From Actinomycetota bacterium (GTDB lineage Bacteria; Actinomycetota; Actinomycetes; S36-B12): a stretch of DNA of 6,504 nucleotides. Positions 1 to 6,439 of this stretch are shown one piece after another. The stretch is taken from the NCBI GenBank assembly GCA_947499275.1, contig CANMNM010000081.1, positions 1 to 6,504 of the forward strand, read 5' to 3'. A model generated the notes under the pieces. That model was given only the letters and a program-made list of their open reading frames with translations, was not told where the DNA came from and made no database searches. The translations under genes and the position numbers were made by a program. Positions within the stretch are counted from its first letter, which is position 1, and the number at the start of each line of letters is the position of its first letter.

Positions 1-1
1 T

Positions 2-352
2 AACGCCGAATACGCAATGCGACTGAGCTATTCCGGAGAGTTCGTGCACGCAGCACCCTGGAGCACAGGAGCGCAGGGGAGTGCGAACGTCTCCCACGGT
101 TGTATCGGTATGAGTACAGCGAACGGCGAATGGTGGTGGAATCAGAATGAGATCGGCGACGTTGTGATTGTAGAAAACACCCCACTCATTCAAGGTGATG
201 ACGGTAATGGTTTAACAGTGTGGAATGCCTCTTGGGATGAATGGCTTGCCAAATCATTTACCGGACCGCGCTTCACCCAACCGATCACAACCGTTGCGCC
301 GCAACATGATTCATTCGATATTAAGGCACTGGGTTTTGCCAACAACTCTTAG
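2..352 (+). CDS. L,D-transpeptidase (YkuD domain), C-terminal part; 5' end outside window
   Basis: The reading frame is open from the first bases and ends at TAG 350-352, giving 116 visible residues; the N-terminus is missing. The visible part carries the YkuD catalytic signature: a conserved GEFVHAAPWS stretch (visible residues 12-21), then SHGCIGMS, with the presumed nucleophile Cys34 encoded at 101-103 and His32 two residues before it. A GDVVIVENT strand follows. In this family the cysteine attacks the third-position diamino acid of a peptidoglycan stem peptide and forms 3-3 crosslinks outside the membrane. The Gly after SHGCI, where many family members have Asn or Arg, is as I recall it from actinobacterial homologues. 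After the VWNASWDEWL segment about 30 further residues follow without a recognisable domain. An internal ATG at 17 would cut into the domain and is not the real start. The gene converges on the molybdopterin gene, 37 bases away. Family assignment is firm; the specific Ldt class is not determinable. Confidence 0.9.
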   Translation, partial: NAEYAMRLSYSGEFVHAAPWSTGAQGSANVSHGCIGMSTANGEWWWNQNEIGDVVIVENTPLIQGDDGNGLTVWNASWDEWLAKSFTGPRFTQPITTVAPQHDSFDIKALGFANNS

Positions 353-389
353 CTCAGGTGAATCTGATGCAGGATTTGCATTTGTTCAA

Positions 390-2624
390 TTAGGAAACCG
401 TTACGGGTAGACCACTGAGAACTGCGGTTCCACCAAGTGGATCCACATGATCCACACTGACCAAAACATTGACATTGAAATCTGCCCATCCGTGAGGAAT
501 GCAAATGCAACCGCGGGATACTGTGTCACTAATCGCCAAAGCGATGTTAAGACTCCCGCTGGCGCTAGTGACGCAAATCATCTCGCCATCAGTTCGACCT
601 AAATCTGCCGCATCTAGTGGATGCATTTGGGCTGTGGGCATATTTGAACCACCCTGCAGATTCACAATGTCTTTCATCCACGAGTTGTTACTGCGTAATT
701 GGCGTCGCCCTACGAGTAAGTATGAGCCGACGGCTGGGCTCGGCGTAGCAGTCTTCATTGCAGAGGCTGCGGTCGCCAGAGTTTCAATGAGTACAGGTGG
801 TGCAAACTCAATGCGACCACTGGGCGTTCGTAAAACTTCGGGCAACCGTGGAGTCAGTGGACCCAGATCGATTCCATGGGGAGCATCAATGATCTGCTGC
901 AGGGTTAAGCCAGCAGGGCTAGAACGCAATCGAATGTCTAGAACTCGTTCAACCCCACGTAATGGAGCCACGAGTTCAAGGACCGCTTCAATGGTTAAAC
1001 CCTGTAAACGTGATGCGGAATCTGTTATGGCTTGATGTGCAACCGTTGCCGCCAGGATGTCATCCATCGCCTCGGCACTGATTTCATTGCCTGTGTTTAT
1101 TCCAATAGCGATCCCCGCAAGAGTCAACAAGACATCAGCTTCATCCATGTGACCTTGCGGAACCGGAAACACCGCGGGGGAATAGCGAGCCTGATTGCGC
1201 ACCGCGAGATTGTTGAACACTACGTCGTAATGCGAACGGGTCAGCGGTGAAGAAACGGGAAGCACAACGTCGGCTAATGAACTGGTAGCGGTGAGGTAGG
1301 GATCCACCGACACCATGAAATCGAGGGACTCAAAGGCTGCTCGTAGACGCAATGAGTCCGGGGTTGAAACAATTGGATTGCCTCCAATCACGAACATAGC
1401 CCTAATATGATGTCCAGATTCGGGATCAGGGGTGTCAATTTCCTCGGCAAGCGCTGAGACTGGGAATTCACCCAAAACGCTGGGTAATTCGCGAACCCTC
1501 GTGCGTCGACGCCCAGGGATGCTCACGCCGTGTCCAATGCCGGCGGTTCCCTCGGTTGATGGTCCGCCGGCTGCGGGTAGCGCAAACATCACGCCACCGG
1601 GCTTGTCCAATGATCCAATTGAAATATTGATCACATCAATCAACCACGAGGCAACAGTTCCCATGGGCAGTACTGAACCGTCAATGCTCAACCCCGAAGT
1701 TGTTGTCCCCATTCGCCCGTAGACCGCAGCGCTGGGAGCGGCCCGGAGTTCAGCGCTAATTCGACGCGTTACATCAGCGTCGATCCCTGTCAAGGCGGCA
1801 ACCGCCTCGGGTGTGAAAGCAGACAACACTGATACCAGTGACGCAACAGCGGCAGAGTCAATCCATTGCGCTGCAGCACCGAAGTTAGGGTTTCCCTCAA
1901 CAATGAGGACATGGGCAATGGCGGCGAGCCACAGAGCATCACTGCCAGGGCGGATTCCTACATGTTCGTCGGCGAACTCCGCGGTGCGGGTACGGATTGG
2001 GTCAACAACGACCATTCGACCACCTCGTTTGCGCAAGGCCCGCAACCTGCCGGGGAAGTCGGCGGCGGTCAGCATTGAGCCGTTAGAAACTATTGGGTTT
2101 GCCCCCAGCACCAAGAAGTAATCGGTCCGGTCGATGTCAGCTAAGGCAATCGATAATGCCGTTCCGTACATCATGGCCGAAGCGGCTTGCTTGGGCATTT
2201 GGTCCACGGTGCTGGCAGAAAAACGCTGCGATGTTCCCAGGGATTTAATGAAGGCTGGCAACATGAACGTTCCTGACAACGAGTGCACATTTGGATTACC
2301 CAGAAATAATCCAACCGAATCAGGACCAGAGATCCTGATCACCTCACCGAGGCGGGTGCGAATGAGCGCAAAAGCTTCATCCCAGGTTGCGGACACCAAT
2401 GCGCCATTCACATCGCGAATCAGGGGAGTGCTCAATCGGGTGGGGTCGGAATCAACGTCACCGAGAGAGACGCCCTTGGGACAGATGTATCCGTGGCTAA
2501 ATACATCGGCTTTGTCTCCGCGCACCGAAGTCACGATCGAACCTGTGATGGATAGCTCCAGACCGCAGTTCGCTTCACATAATGGACAAATGCGCAATGC
2601 GGTGCGCTCGGAATCAGGCTTCAT
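390..2624 (-). CDS. Molybdopterin-dependent oxidoreductase, DMSO-reductase superfamily, substrate unknown
   Basis: A complete 744-residue protein. The N-terminus has the [4Fe-4S] motif Cys13-X2-Cys16-X3-Cys20-X27-Cys48 (CPLCEANC ... CPKG), as in formate dehydrogenase and assimilatory nitrate reductase-like enzymes. The large molybdopterin domain follows (about 60-500), with the repeated cofactor-site motif NPIVS at 176-180 and 416-420 and ADVVLP at 451-456. The C-terminal dinucleotide-binding domain (about 632-742) includes MHPLDAADLG (667-676) and PHGWAD (710-715). Aligned by eye to the selenocysteine site of FdhF (V-U-H-G-P), the local sequence is V-D-Q-M-P, so Asp141 may be the molybdenum ligand. 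No twin-arginine or other signal peptide is seen, so it is probably cytoplasmic. No FeS or membrane partner subunit is encoded here. The start is ATG 2624-2622, with a weak GGCAGG nine bases upstream and only 12 residues before the first cysteine. It lies 172 bases downstream of qcrB, behind a terminator. The superfamily is certain; the reaction is not. I would not call it fdhF or nasA. Confidence 0.88.
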   Translation of the reverse strand: MKPDSERTALRICPLCEANCGLELSITGSIVTSVRGDKADVFSHGYICPKGVSLGDVDSDPTRLSTPLIRDVNGALVSATWDEAFALIRTRLGEVIRISGPDSVGLFLGNPNVHSLSGTFMLPAFIKSLGTSQRFSASTVDQMPKQAASAMMYGTALSIALADIDRTDYFLVLGANPIVSNGSMLTAADFPGRLRALRKRGGRMVVVDPIRTRTAEFADEHVGIRPGSDALWLAAIAHVLIVEGNPNFGAAAQWIDSAAVASLVSVLSAFTPEAVAALTGIDADVTRRISAELRAAPSAAVYGRMGTTTSGLSIDGSVLPMGTVASWLIDVINISIGSLDKPGGVMFALPAAGGPSTEGTAGIGHGVSIPGRRRTRVRELPSVLGEFPVSALAEEIDTPDPESGHHIRAMFVIGGNPIVSTPDSLRLRAAFESLDFMVSVDPYLTATSSLADVVLPVSSPLTRSHYDVVFNNLAVRNQARYSPAVFPVPQGHMDEADVLLTLAGIAIGINTGNEISAEAMDDILAATVAHQAITDSASRLQGLTIEAVLELVAPLRGVERVLDIRLRSSPAGLTLQQIIDAPHGIDLGPLTPRLPEVLRTPSGRIEFAPPVLIETLATAASAMKTATPSPAVGSYLLVGRRQLRSNNSWMKDIVNLQGGSNMPTAQMHPLDAADLGRTDGEMICVTSASGSLNIALAISDTVSRGCICIPHGWADFNVNVLVSVDHVDPLGGTAVLSGLPVTVS

Positions 2625-2700
2625 GGACGCAAGCCTGCCACTGAAGGCCTATGGCCGCCTACTAATGCCAAAATTATTGATTTAGCGGTGTGGAGCGCGT

Positions 2701-2716
2701 CATCACGATCGTGATG
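2701..2716. promoter_or_regulatory. Perfect 16-base palindrome, putative operator of the molybdopterin gene
   Basis: CATCACGATCGTGATG is its own reverse complement over all 16 bases, with no further symmetry in the flanks. It lies 77-92 bases upstream of the ATG of the molybdopterin gene. An AT-rich stretch at 2670-2684 sits between them and could hold a -10 element, which would put the palindrome near the -35 region. Size and symmetry suit a dimeric repressor or activator, for example of the TetR or GntR type. No regulator gene is in the window and I recognise no known consensus. The symmetry is directly visible; the function is inferred. Confidence 0.5.
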
Positions 2717-2718
2717 TT

Positions 2719-2746
2719 GGGAGGGTGGGGGAGGAGAGGCTGGGGG
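2719..2746 (+). other. G-rich tract with four G-runs, possible G-quadruplex (C-rich on the transcribed strand)
   Basis: Four runs of at least three G lie on the + strand (2719-2721, 2723-2725, 2727-2731, 2742-2746), separated by loops of 1, 1 and 10 bases. The + strand is the template for leftward transcription, so RNA reading past the qcrB terminator would be very C-rich and G-poor here. It could act as a back-up termination element (polymerase roadblock or Rho-loading region) or be a compositional oddity. The long third loop weakens the quadruplex case. Confidence 0.3.
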
Positions 2747-2781
2747 AAAAGTTGAGCCCCCAACCTAGGCAGGGGGCTCAA
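2747..2781 (-). terminator. Intrinsic terminator of the qcr operon
   Basis: A perfect 10-base inverted repeat (TTGAGCCCCC at 2752-2761, GGGGGCTCAA at 2772-2781) encloses a 10-base loop. On the - strand it begins 15 bases after the qcrB stop codon, and the stem is followed by C and then four T (2751-2747). The T-tract is short, but the stem is GC-rich, strong and correctly placed. The + strand side is followed by CGAAACAAAA rather than T, so the element points leftward and ends ctaE-qcrCAB transcription. Confidence 0.85.
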
Positions 2782-2796
2782 CGAAACAAAAGCGAA

Positions 2797-4539
2797 TTAC
2801 TGTCTTTGGTCAACCTGCTCTTGGTTGGTCATTGGCATTCCTGGGTGGTGTAGGACGCCACCGTGGCCAACGGGGTCTTGATCGAGTTCCTCGTATTCGT
2901 GCAGGGGGGCTTCAAGTCCTGCGCTATGCGCGGCGTGGGCTTGACCCGCTTCAATCTCGGCATCGGTTGGACGCTCGATATTGTCCCGTAAGAAGAAACT
3001 CGACAGCTTGTGGCGAAGTTGATCAACCCGGTAACTTGGATTGCGAACTCCATCGGGATCAGTCTTGACCGGTGCGGGAAGAACGGGGAGGTCTTCCTTT
3101 GCGGAGATAACTGCCAACTCCTTGTAGTTCAGTGGCTGGTGTACCTCAATGAACTCACCGTGCGGCAGGCGTAGAACCCGACCGGATTCGTAGCCGTGGA
3201 GAAGCTTTTCGCGATCCTTGCGCTGCAAGCCCAAGCAAATTCTTTTTGTGACCAGGAAAGCAATCGGAGGAAGGATGATCAAACTGATTCGAAGAGTCCA
3301 ACTGAGAATATTGAATGAGAGGTTGAAGGCCGCCGCAATAACGTCGTTGCCGCCACCAATCCACAGAATTCCGTAGAAGACGATTGCTGCAACGCCAATT
3401 CCTGTACGGACAGGTGCATTACGGGGGCGTTCCAGCAGGTTGTGCTCACGCTTGTCACCCGTGGCCCAGGCCTCAAGGAACGGGTACAACGCCAAGCCGG
3501 TGAACAGGATTCCGGGAATCACAACCGATGGAATGAGCACGTTCCACGAGATGGTGAATCCGGCGATCACACTTTCCCAGTTGGGCATCAGTCGAAGTGC
3601 ACCGTCAAGCCAGCCGATATACCAGTCGGGTTGGGTTCCCGCTGAGACTTGGTCGGGCGTGTATGGCCCAAAGAGCCAGATTGGGTTAACCGTGACCAGT
3701 CCGCCTATAAGAGCGATGATGCCGAAGACGATGAAGAAGAAGCCACCGGCTTTAGCCATGTATACGGGCAGGAGTGGGTATCCCACGACATTTGTGTTTG
3801 TACGGCCTGGTCCAGGGAACTGAGTGTGCTTTTGGGTCCAGACCATCATGAGGTGGACCGTGATTAGCGCCAGGATGATCCCGGGGATAAGCAGAATGTG
3901 TGCTGCGTACAGCCGGGGGATAATTTCGGTGCCGGGGAACTCGCCTCCGAAGACGAGGAATGCGGCCCATGTCCCAATCAACGGAATGGATTGCAAGATT
4001 CCTCGAATGATTTGAAGACCGGTGCCCGAGAGCAGGTCGTCGGGGAGGGAGTAACCGGTGAAACCTGCACCCAGCGCGAGTGCGGTGAGCCCAACACCAA
4101 CAAGCCAGTTGAATTCACGAGGCTTGCGGAAAGCTCCCGTGAAGAAGACGCGGAACATATGGACGGCCATCGCGGCGACGAAAATCAATGCACTCCAGTG
4201 GTGCATTTGGCGAATCAGTAGACCGCCGCGAACCTCAAATGAGATGTCCAATGAAGAGGCGTAGGCCTCGGACATTTGTACGCCCTTGAGCGGCACGTAG
4301 GAGCCGTTGTAGACAACTTCAACCATGCTGGGGTTGTAGAACAACGTCAAAAACGTACCGGTGAGAAGGACCACGATAAAGGAGTACAGGGCAATTTCAC
4401 CGAGCATGAATGACCAGTGGTCGGGGAAGACTTTGCCAAGGTTGCGGCCAAGGAACTTGTTGCTCCCTAGGCGCTGATCGACGTATTTGGCGGTGGCCCC
4501 GCCTATTTGCTCAACCGGATGATCCGTTGTTGTGCTCAT
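2797..4539 (-). CDS. qcrB: Cytochrome bc1 (bcc) complex cytochrome b subunit QcrB
   Basis: This integral membrane protein of 580 residues oxidises menaquinol at the Qp site and carries two b hemes. About nine hydrophobic helices are visible, roughly at 42-66, 115-133, 144-165, 176-197, 211-234, 264-289, 334-357, 378-396 and 409-430. Probable heme ligands are His113 (or His114) with His127, and His214 with His229. The quinol-site motif is PDWY (304-307), the variant of PEWY expected in actinobacteria. From about residue 436 a hydrophilic tail of some 145 residues follows, with the RLPHGEFIEV segment and a His- and acid-rich end; this tail is typical of actinobacterial QcrB and absent from short cytochrome b6-type proteins. 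The ATG at 4539-4537 overlaps the qcrA stop (ATGA), with GGGAG at 4551-4555 as ribosome binding site, so translation is probably coupled. It is the last gene of the operon, just before the terminator. Confidence 0.97.
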   Translation of the reverse strand: MSTTTDHPVEQIGGATAKYVDQRLGSNKFLGRNLGKVFPDHWSFMLGEIALYSFIVVLLTGTFLTLFYNPSMVEVVYNGSYVPLKGVQMSEAYASSLDISFEVRGGLLIRQMHHWSALIFVAAMAVHMFRVFFTGAFRKPREFNWLVGVGLTALALGAGFTGYSLPDDLLSGTGLQIIRGILQSIPLIGTWAAFLVFGGEFPGTEIIPRLYAAHILLIPGIILALITVHLMMVWTQKHTQFPGPGRTNTNVVGYPLLPVYMAKAGGFFFIVFGIIALIGGLVTVNPIWLFGPYTPDQVSAGTQPDWYIGWLDGALRLMPNWESVIAGFTISWNVLIPSVVIPGILFTGLALYPFLEAWATGDKREHNLLERPRNAPVRTGIGVAAIVFYGILWIGGGNDVIAAAFNLSFNILSWTLRISLIILPPIAFLVTKRICLGLQRKDREKLLHGYESGRVLRLPHGEFIEVHQPLNYKELAVISAKEDLPVLPAPVKTDPDGVRNPSYRVDQLRHKLSSFFLRDNIERPTDAEIEAGQAHAAHSAGLEAPLHEYEELDQDPVGHGGVLHHPGMPMTNQEQVDQRQ

Positions 4540-5612
4540 GCTTTATCTCGCTCCCAGAAACTAGGTCCGACCGGTACGGCAAAATCTTGTGTTGCTATCA
4601 AATATCCTTCCTCATCTACCGAGATTGGCAACTGCGGCATATTTCGGGCAGCTGGGCCAAAAATTACCGCACCAGAATCCGCGAGATCAAAGGTTGATTG
4701 GTGGCATGGGCACAAAAGGTGATGTGTTCGCTGCTCATAGAGAGCAATGGGGCAACCTACGTGGGTGCAAATTTTTGAGTAAGCCAAAATTCCGTTGTAA
4801 TCCCAGCCCTCACCTTGCTGTGAGCGAATCTGCTCGGGATCCATGCGCACCAAAATAATTGCTGCTTTACCGCGCGCATTGAGGTTGTGTTCTTCCTCTT
4901 GGACTTCAAGTATTCCCTCGGGTAGAGCAGATACAAGACCACCGACGGGCAGATCTTCTGGACGAACCGGCATGTAGGTTCCGTCGGAGATGATCCGCTT
5001 GCCCTTTGTCCACATGGTTGTTGACAGTATTTCCGTAGGGTTTTCACCGGGAGGGGTTATCCAAAGATCACGTAGCACGACAATGATGGGAATGGGTAGC
5101 AGCGCCATCGCCCCTATTAGTGAGCGGCGGATCATCTTGTAGCGAGCGAAACCGGATTCTTCTTTACCGCGTTCATAGTTGGCTGCAGCAAGGTTGTCAT
5201 CTTCTTTTTCCGAAACCATGTCGTGGCGCTCTTGAACAACTTCAACATCAGGCATCAGTTTTTTGGCCCATTGAATTGCGCCGGCGCCAATGAGGAGTAC
5301 GGCCAACCCAAAAGTGAGCCCGAGTACGACGTTGCTGGCTCCCACTTCACCGAGGACGGGGATATAAAGAACGGCGTATTTGTCAATCACCACGTATGCG
5401 ATGACCGAGAGAATCACAAACACCATGGACAGGGTGAACATCGCTGCCACTTGGCGCTCTGCTCGACGGGCGGCCTTGGGGTCGGTGTCTGTTACCCGCA
5501 ACCGGTGGGGAATTTCAGCCACCGGCGAGTAACCCAGTTGTGCTGGAGCATGTGAGTGTGCCTCGTTCGCGGGTTCGTTATTTCCGCCAGAGCTTGGAGT
5601 GATTTCGTTCAT
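4536..5612 (-). CDS. qcrA: Cytochrome bc1 (bcc) complex Rieske iron-sulfur subunit QcrA
   Basis: A protein of 358 residues that takes electrons from menaquinol at QcrB and passes them to QcrC. Its Rieske [2Fe-2S] domain has CTHVGC (282-287; Cys282, His284) and CPCH (301-304; Cys301, His304). Cys287 and Cys303 would form the stabilising disulfide. Three hydrophobic segments are visible at about 57-76, 95-113 and 163-180, the three-helix arrangement of actinobacterial QcrA rather than the single anchor of mitochondrial Rieske proteins. Between helices 2 and 3 is a charged cytoplasmic loop (about 121-160). I chose ATG 5612-5610, beginning MNEITPSS, because it forms an ATGA overlap with the qcrC stop. 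The frame stays open to an ATG at 5672, but that would add 20 basic residues read through the end of qcrC. The upstream Shine-Dalgarno is weak (GGA 11 bases away), which fits coupled translation. Confidence 0.96.
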   Translation of the reverse strand: MNEITPSSGGNNEPANEAHSHAPAQLGYSPVAEIPHRLRVTDTDPKAARRAERQVAAMFTLSMVFVILSVIAYVVIDKYAVLYIPVLGEVGASNVVLGLTFGLAVLLIGAGAIQWAKKLMPDVEVVQERHDMVSEKEDDNLAAANYERGKEESGFARYKMIRRSLIGAMALLPIPIIVVLRDLWITPPGENPTEILSTTMWTKGKRIISDGTYMPVRPEDLPVGGLVSALPEGILEVQEEEHNLNARGKAAIILVRMDPEQIRSQQGEGWDYNGILAYSKICTHVGCPIALYEQRTHHLLCPCHQSTFDLADSGAVIFGPAARNMPQLPISVDEEGYLIATQDFAVPVGPSFWERDKA

Positions 5613-6394
5613 CGCGCTTTGATTCCAATCCAGACGGCCGCGCCAATGAATGCGGCGAATACGGCAACCCACATGAACAGACCCTCGGTAACCGGACCGA
5701 TTCGGCCGAGTGAGAGACCGCCAGGGCTGGGAGCTTCTTGTAGAGCCATGATGTAAGCGGTCACGGCCTGCTTGTCTTTGATGGGCAATGTTTCATTTGA
5801 GAATACCGGCATACTTTGTGGCCCAGACACCATGGCTTCATAGATTTCTTGCGGGGTGGCCTGCATCAGATTGGGTGCGTATTTCCCTTGAGTCAGTGCA
5901 CCACCTTGGCCAGCAGCCTGATGGCACTGGGCGCAGTTGATGCGGAACAGGACGCCACCCTCGGCAATGTCTGCGTCGGAGTAGTCCAGATCCTCAGAAG
6001 TTGGGATTGCGGGGCCAGGGGCCAGTGAGGCGATGTAGGCCGACATTGCGGCAACTTGTTCAACGTCGTAGATGGGCTCTTTGGCCGTGGCTTGGGCGCC
6101 AGGAGCCGCAAGGGGCATCCGGCCGGTGGAAACCTGGAAATGGACCGCGGCTGCGCCGACACCTATCAGTGAAGGGCCGTTCATTGCTCCTTGGGCGTCA
6201 AGCCCATGGCAGGAACTGCAACCCTCGAGATACAGCTTTTTCCCATCCTCGACTTGGGTTTGCGTCCCCAATGCTGCTTGAGCAGGCTCAATATTGGACA
6301 CCGCCGAGAAGGTGAGTCCAACTGCTCCAAGGGCTCCAACGAGCAGCAGGACGGCGACGAGGGGGTTACGCCTTCGTGCGGTAATGAACTTCAC
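5609..6394 (-). CDS. qcrC: Diheme cytochrome c subunit QcrC of the bcc complex
   Basis: A 261-residue membrane-bound cytochrome c. An N-terminal hydrophobic segment (about 11-33) after a basic stretch acts as signal/anchor, and a second membrane helix lies at about 236-257. Two cytochrome c domains sit between them on the outer face: CSSCH (59-63), with Met93 as likely axial ligand in GRMP, and CAQCH (154-158), with Met195 in SMPV. In actinobacteria this fused diheme protein replaces cytochrome c1 plus soluble cytochrome c and passes electrons straight to the aa3 oxidase. The start is GTG (6394-6392), not ATG; GAAAGG at 6405-6410 supports it, and it leaves a complete signal segment. It follows ctaE by 45 bases and its stop overlaps the qcrA start by four bases. 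Confidence 0.97.
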   Translation of the reverse strand: MKFITARRRNPLVAVLLLVGALGAVGLTFSAVSNIEPAQAALGTQTQVEDGKKLYLEGCSSCHGLDAQGAMNGPSLIGVGAAAVHFQVSTGRMPLAAPGAQATAKEPIYDVEQVAAMSAYIASLAPGPAIPTSEDLDYSDADIAEGGVLFRINCAQCHQAAGQGGALTQGKYAPNLMQATPQEIYEAMVSGPQSMPVFSNETLPIKDKQAVTAYIMALQEAPSPGGLSLGRIGPVTEGLFMWVAVFAAFIGAAVWIGIKAR

Positions 6395-6404
6395 AGCGGC
6401 AAAG

Positions 6405-6410
6405 CCTTTC
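6405..6410 (-). promoter_or_regulatory. Ribosome binding site of qcrC
   Basis: GAAAGG on the - strand (within AAGAAAGG) lies 10 bases upstream of the GTG codon of qcrC. It is the best purine-rich match in the 45-base ctaE-qcrC spacer and decides for the GTG start. Confidence 0.6.
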
Positions 6411-6439
6411 TTGATTGTCGAAAAATGGTGTAGCGGGAC

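Noticed and set aside
366..382. Small hairpin (ATGCA, 5-base loop, TGCAT) between the convergent gene ends, followed on the + strand by a T-containing stretch.
   Set aside because: The stem has five pairs plus a possible G-U pair and low GC, and no real T-tract; too weak to call a terminator.
499..1035. 178-codon + strand frame opposite the molybdopterin gene.
   Set aside because: Antisense to a well-supported gene; the protein has no recognisable domain or hydrophobic pattern.
2670..2684. AT-rich stretch that might hold a -10 promoter element for the molybdopterin gene.
   Set aside because: No convincing -35/-10 pair at proper spacing could be found, so it is mentioned only as context for the palindrome.
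2134..2685. 183-codon + strand frame covering the start of the molybdopterin gene and part of the spacer.
   Set aside because: Mostly antisense to the cysteine cluster coding region; no domain seen and no reason to prefer it.
5223..5555. 110-codon + strand frame opposite qcrA.
   Set aside because: Antisense shadow of a clearly identified gene; no family resemblance.
5613..5672. Longer reading frame for QcrA with an ATG 60 bases upstream of the chosen start.
   Set aside because: The added 20 residues lie wholly inside the end of qcrC, are basic and unlike Rieske N-termini; the ATGA overlap gives a better start.
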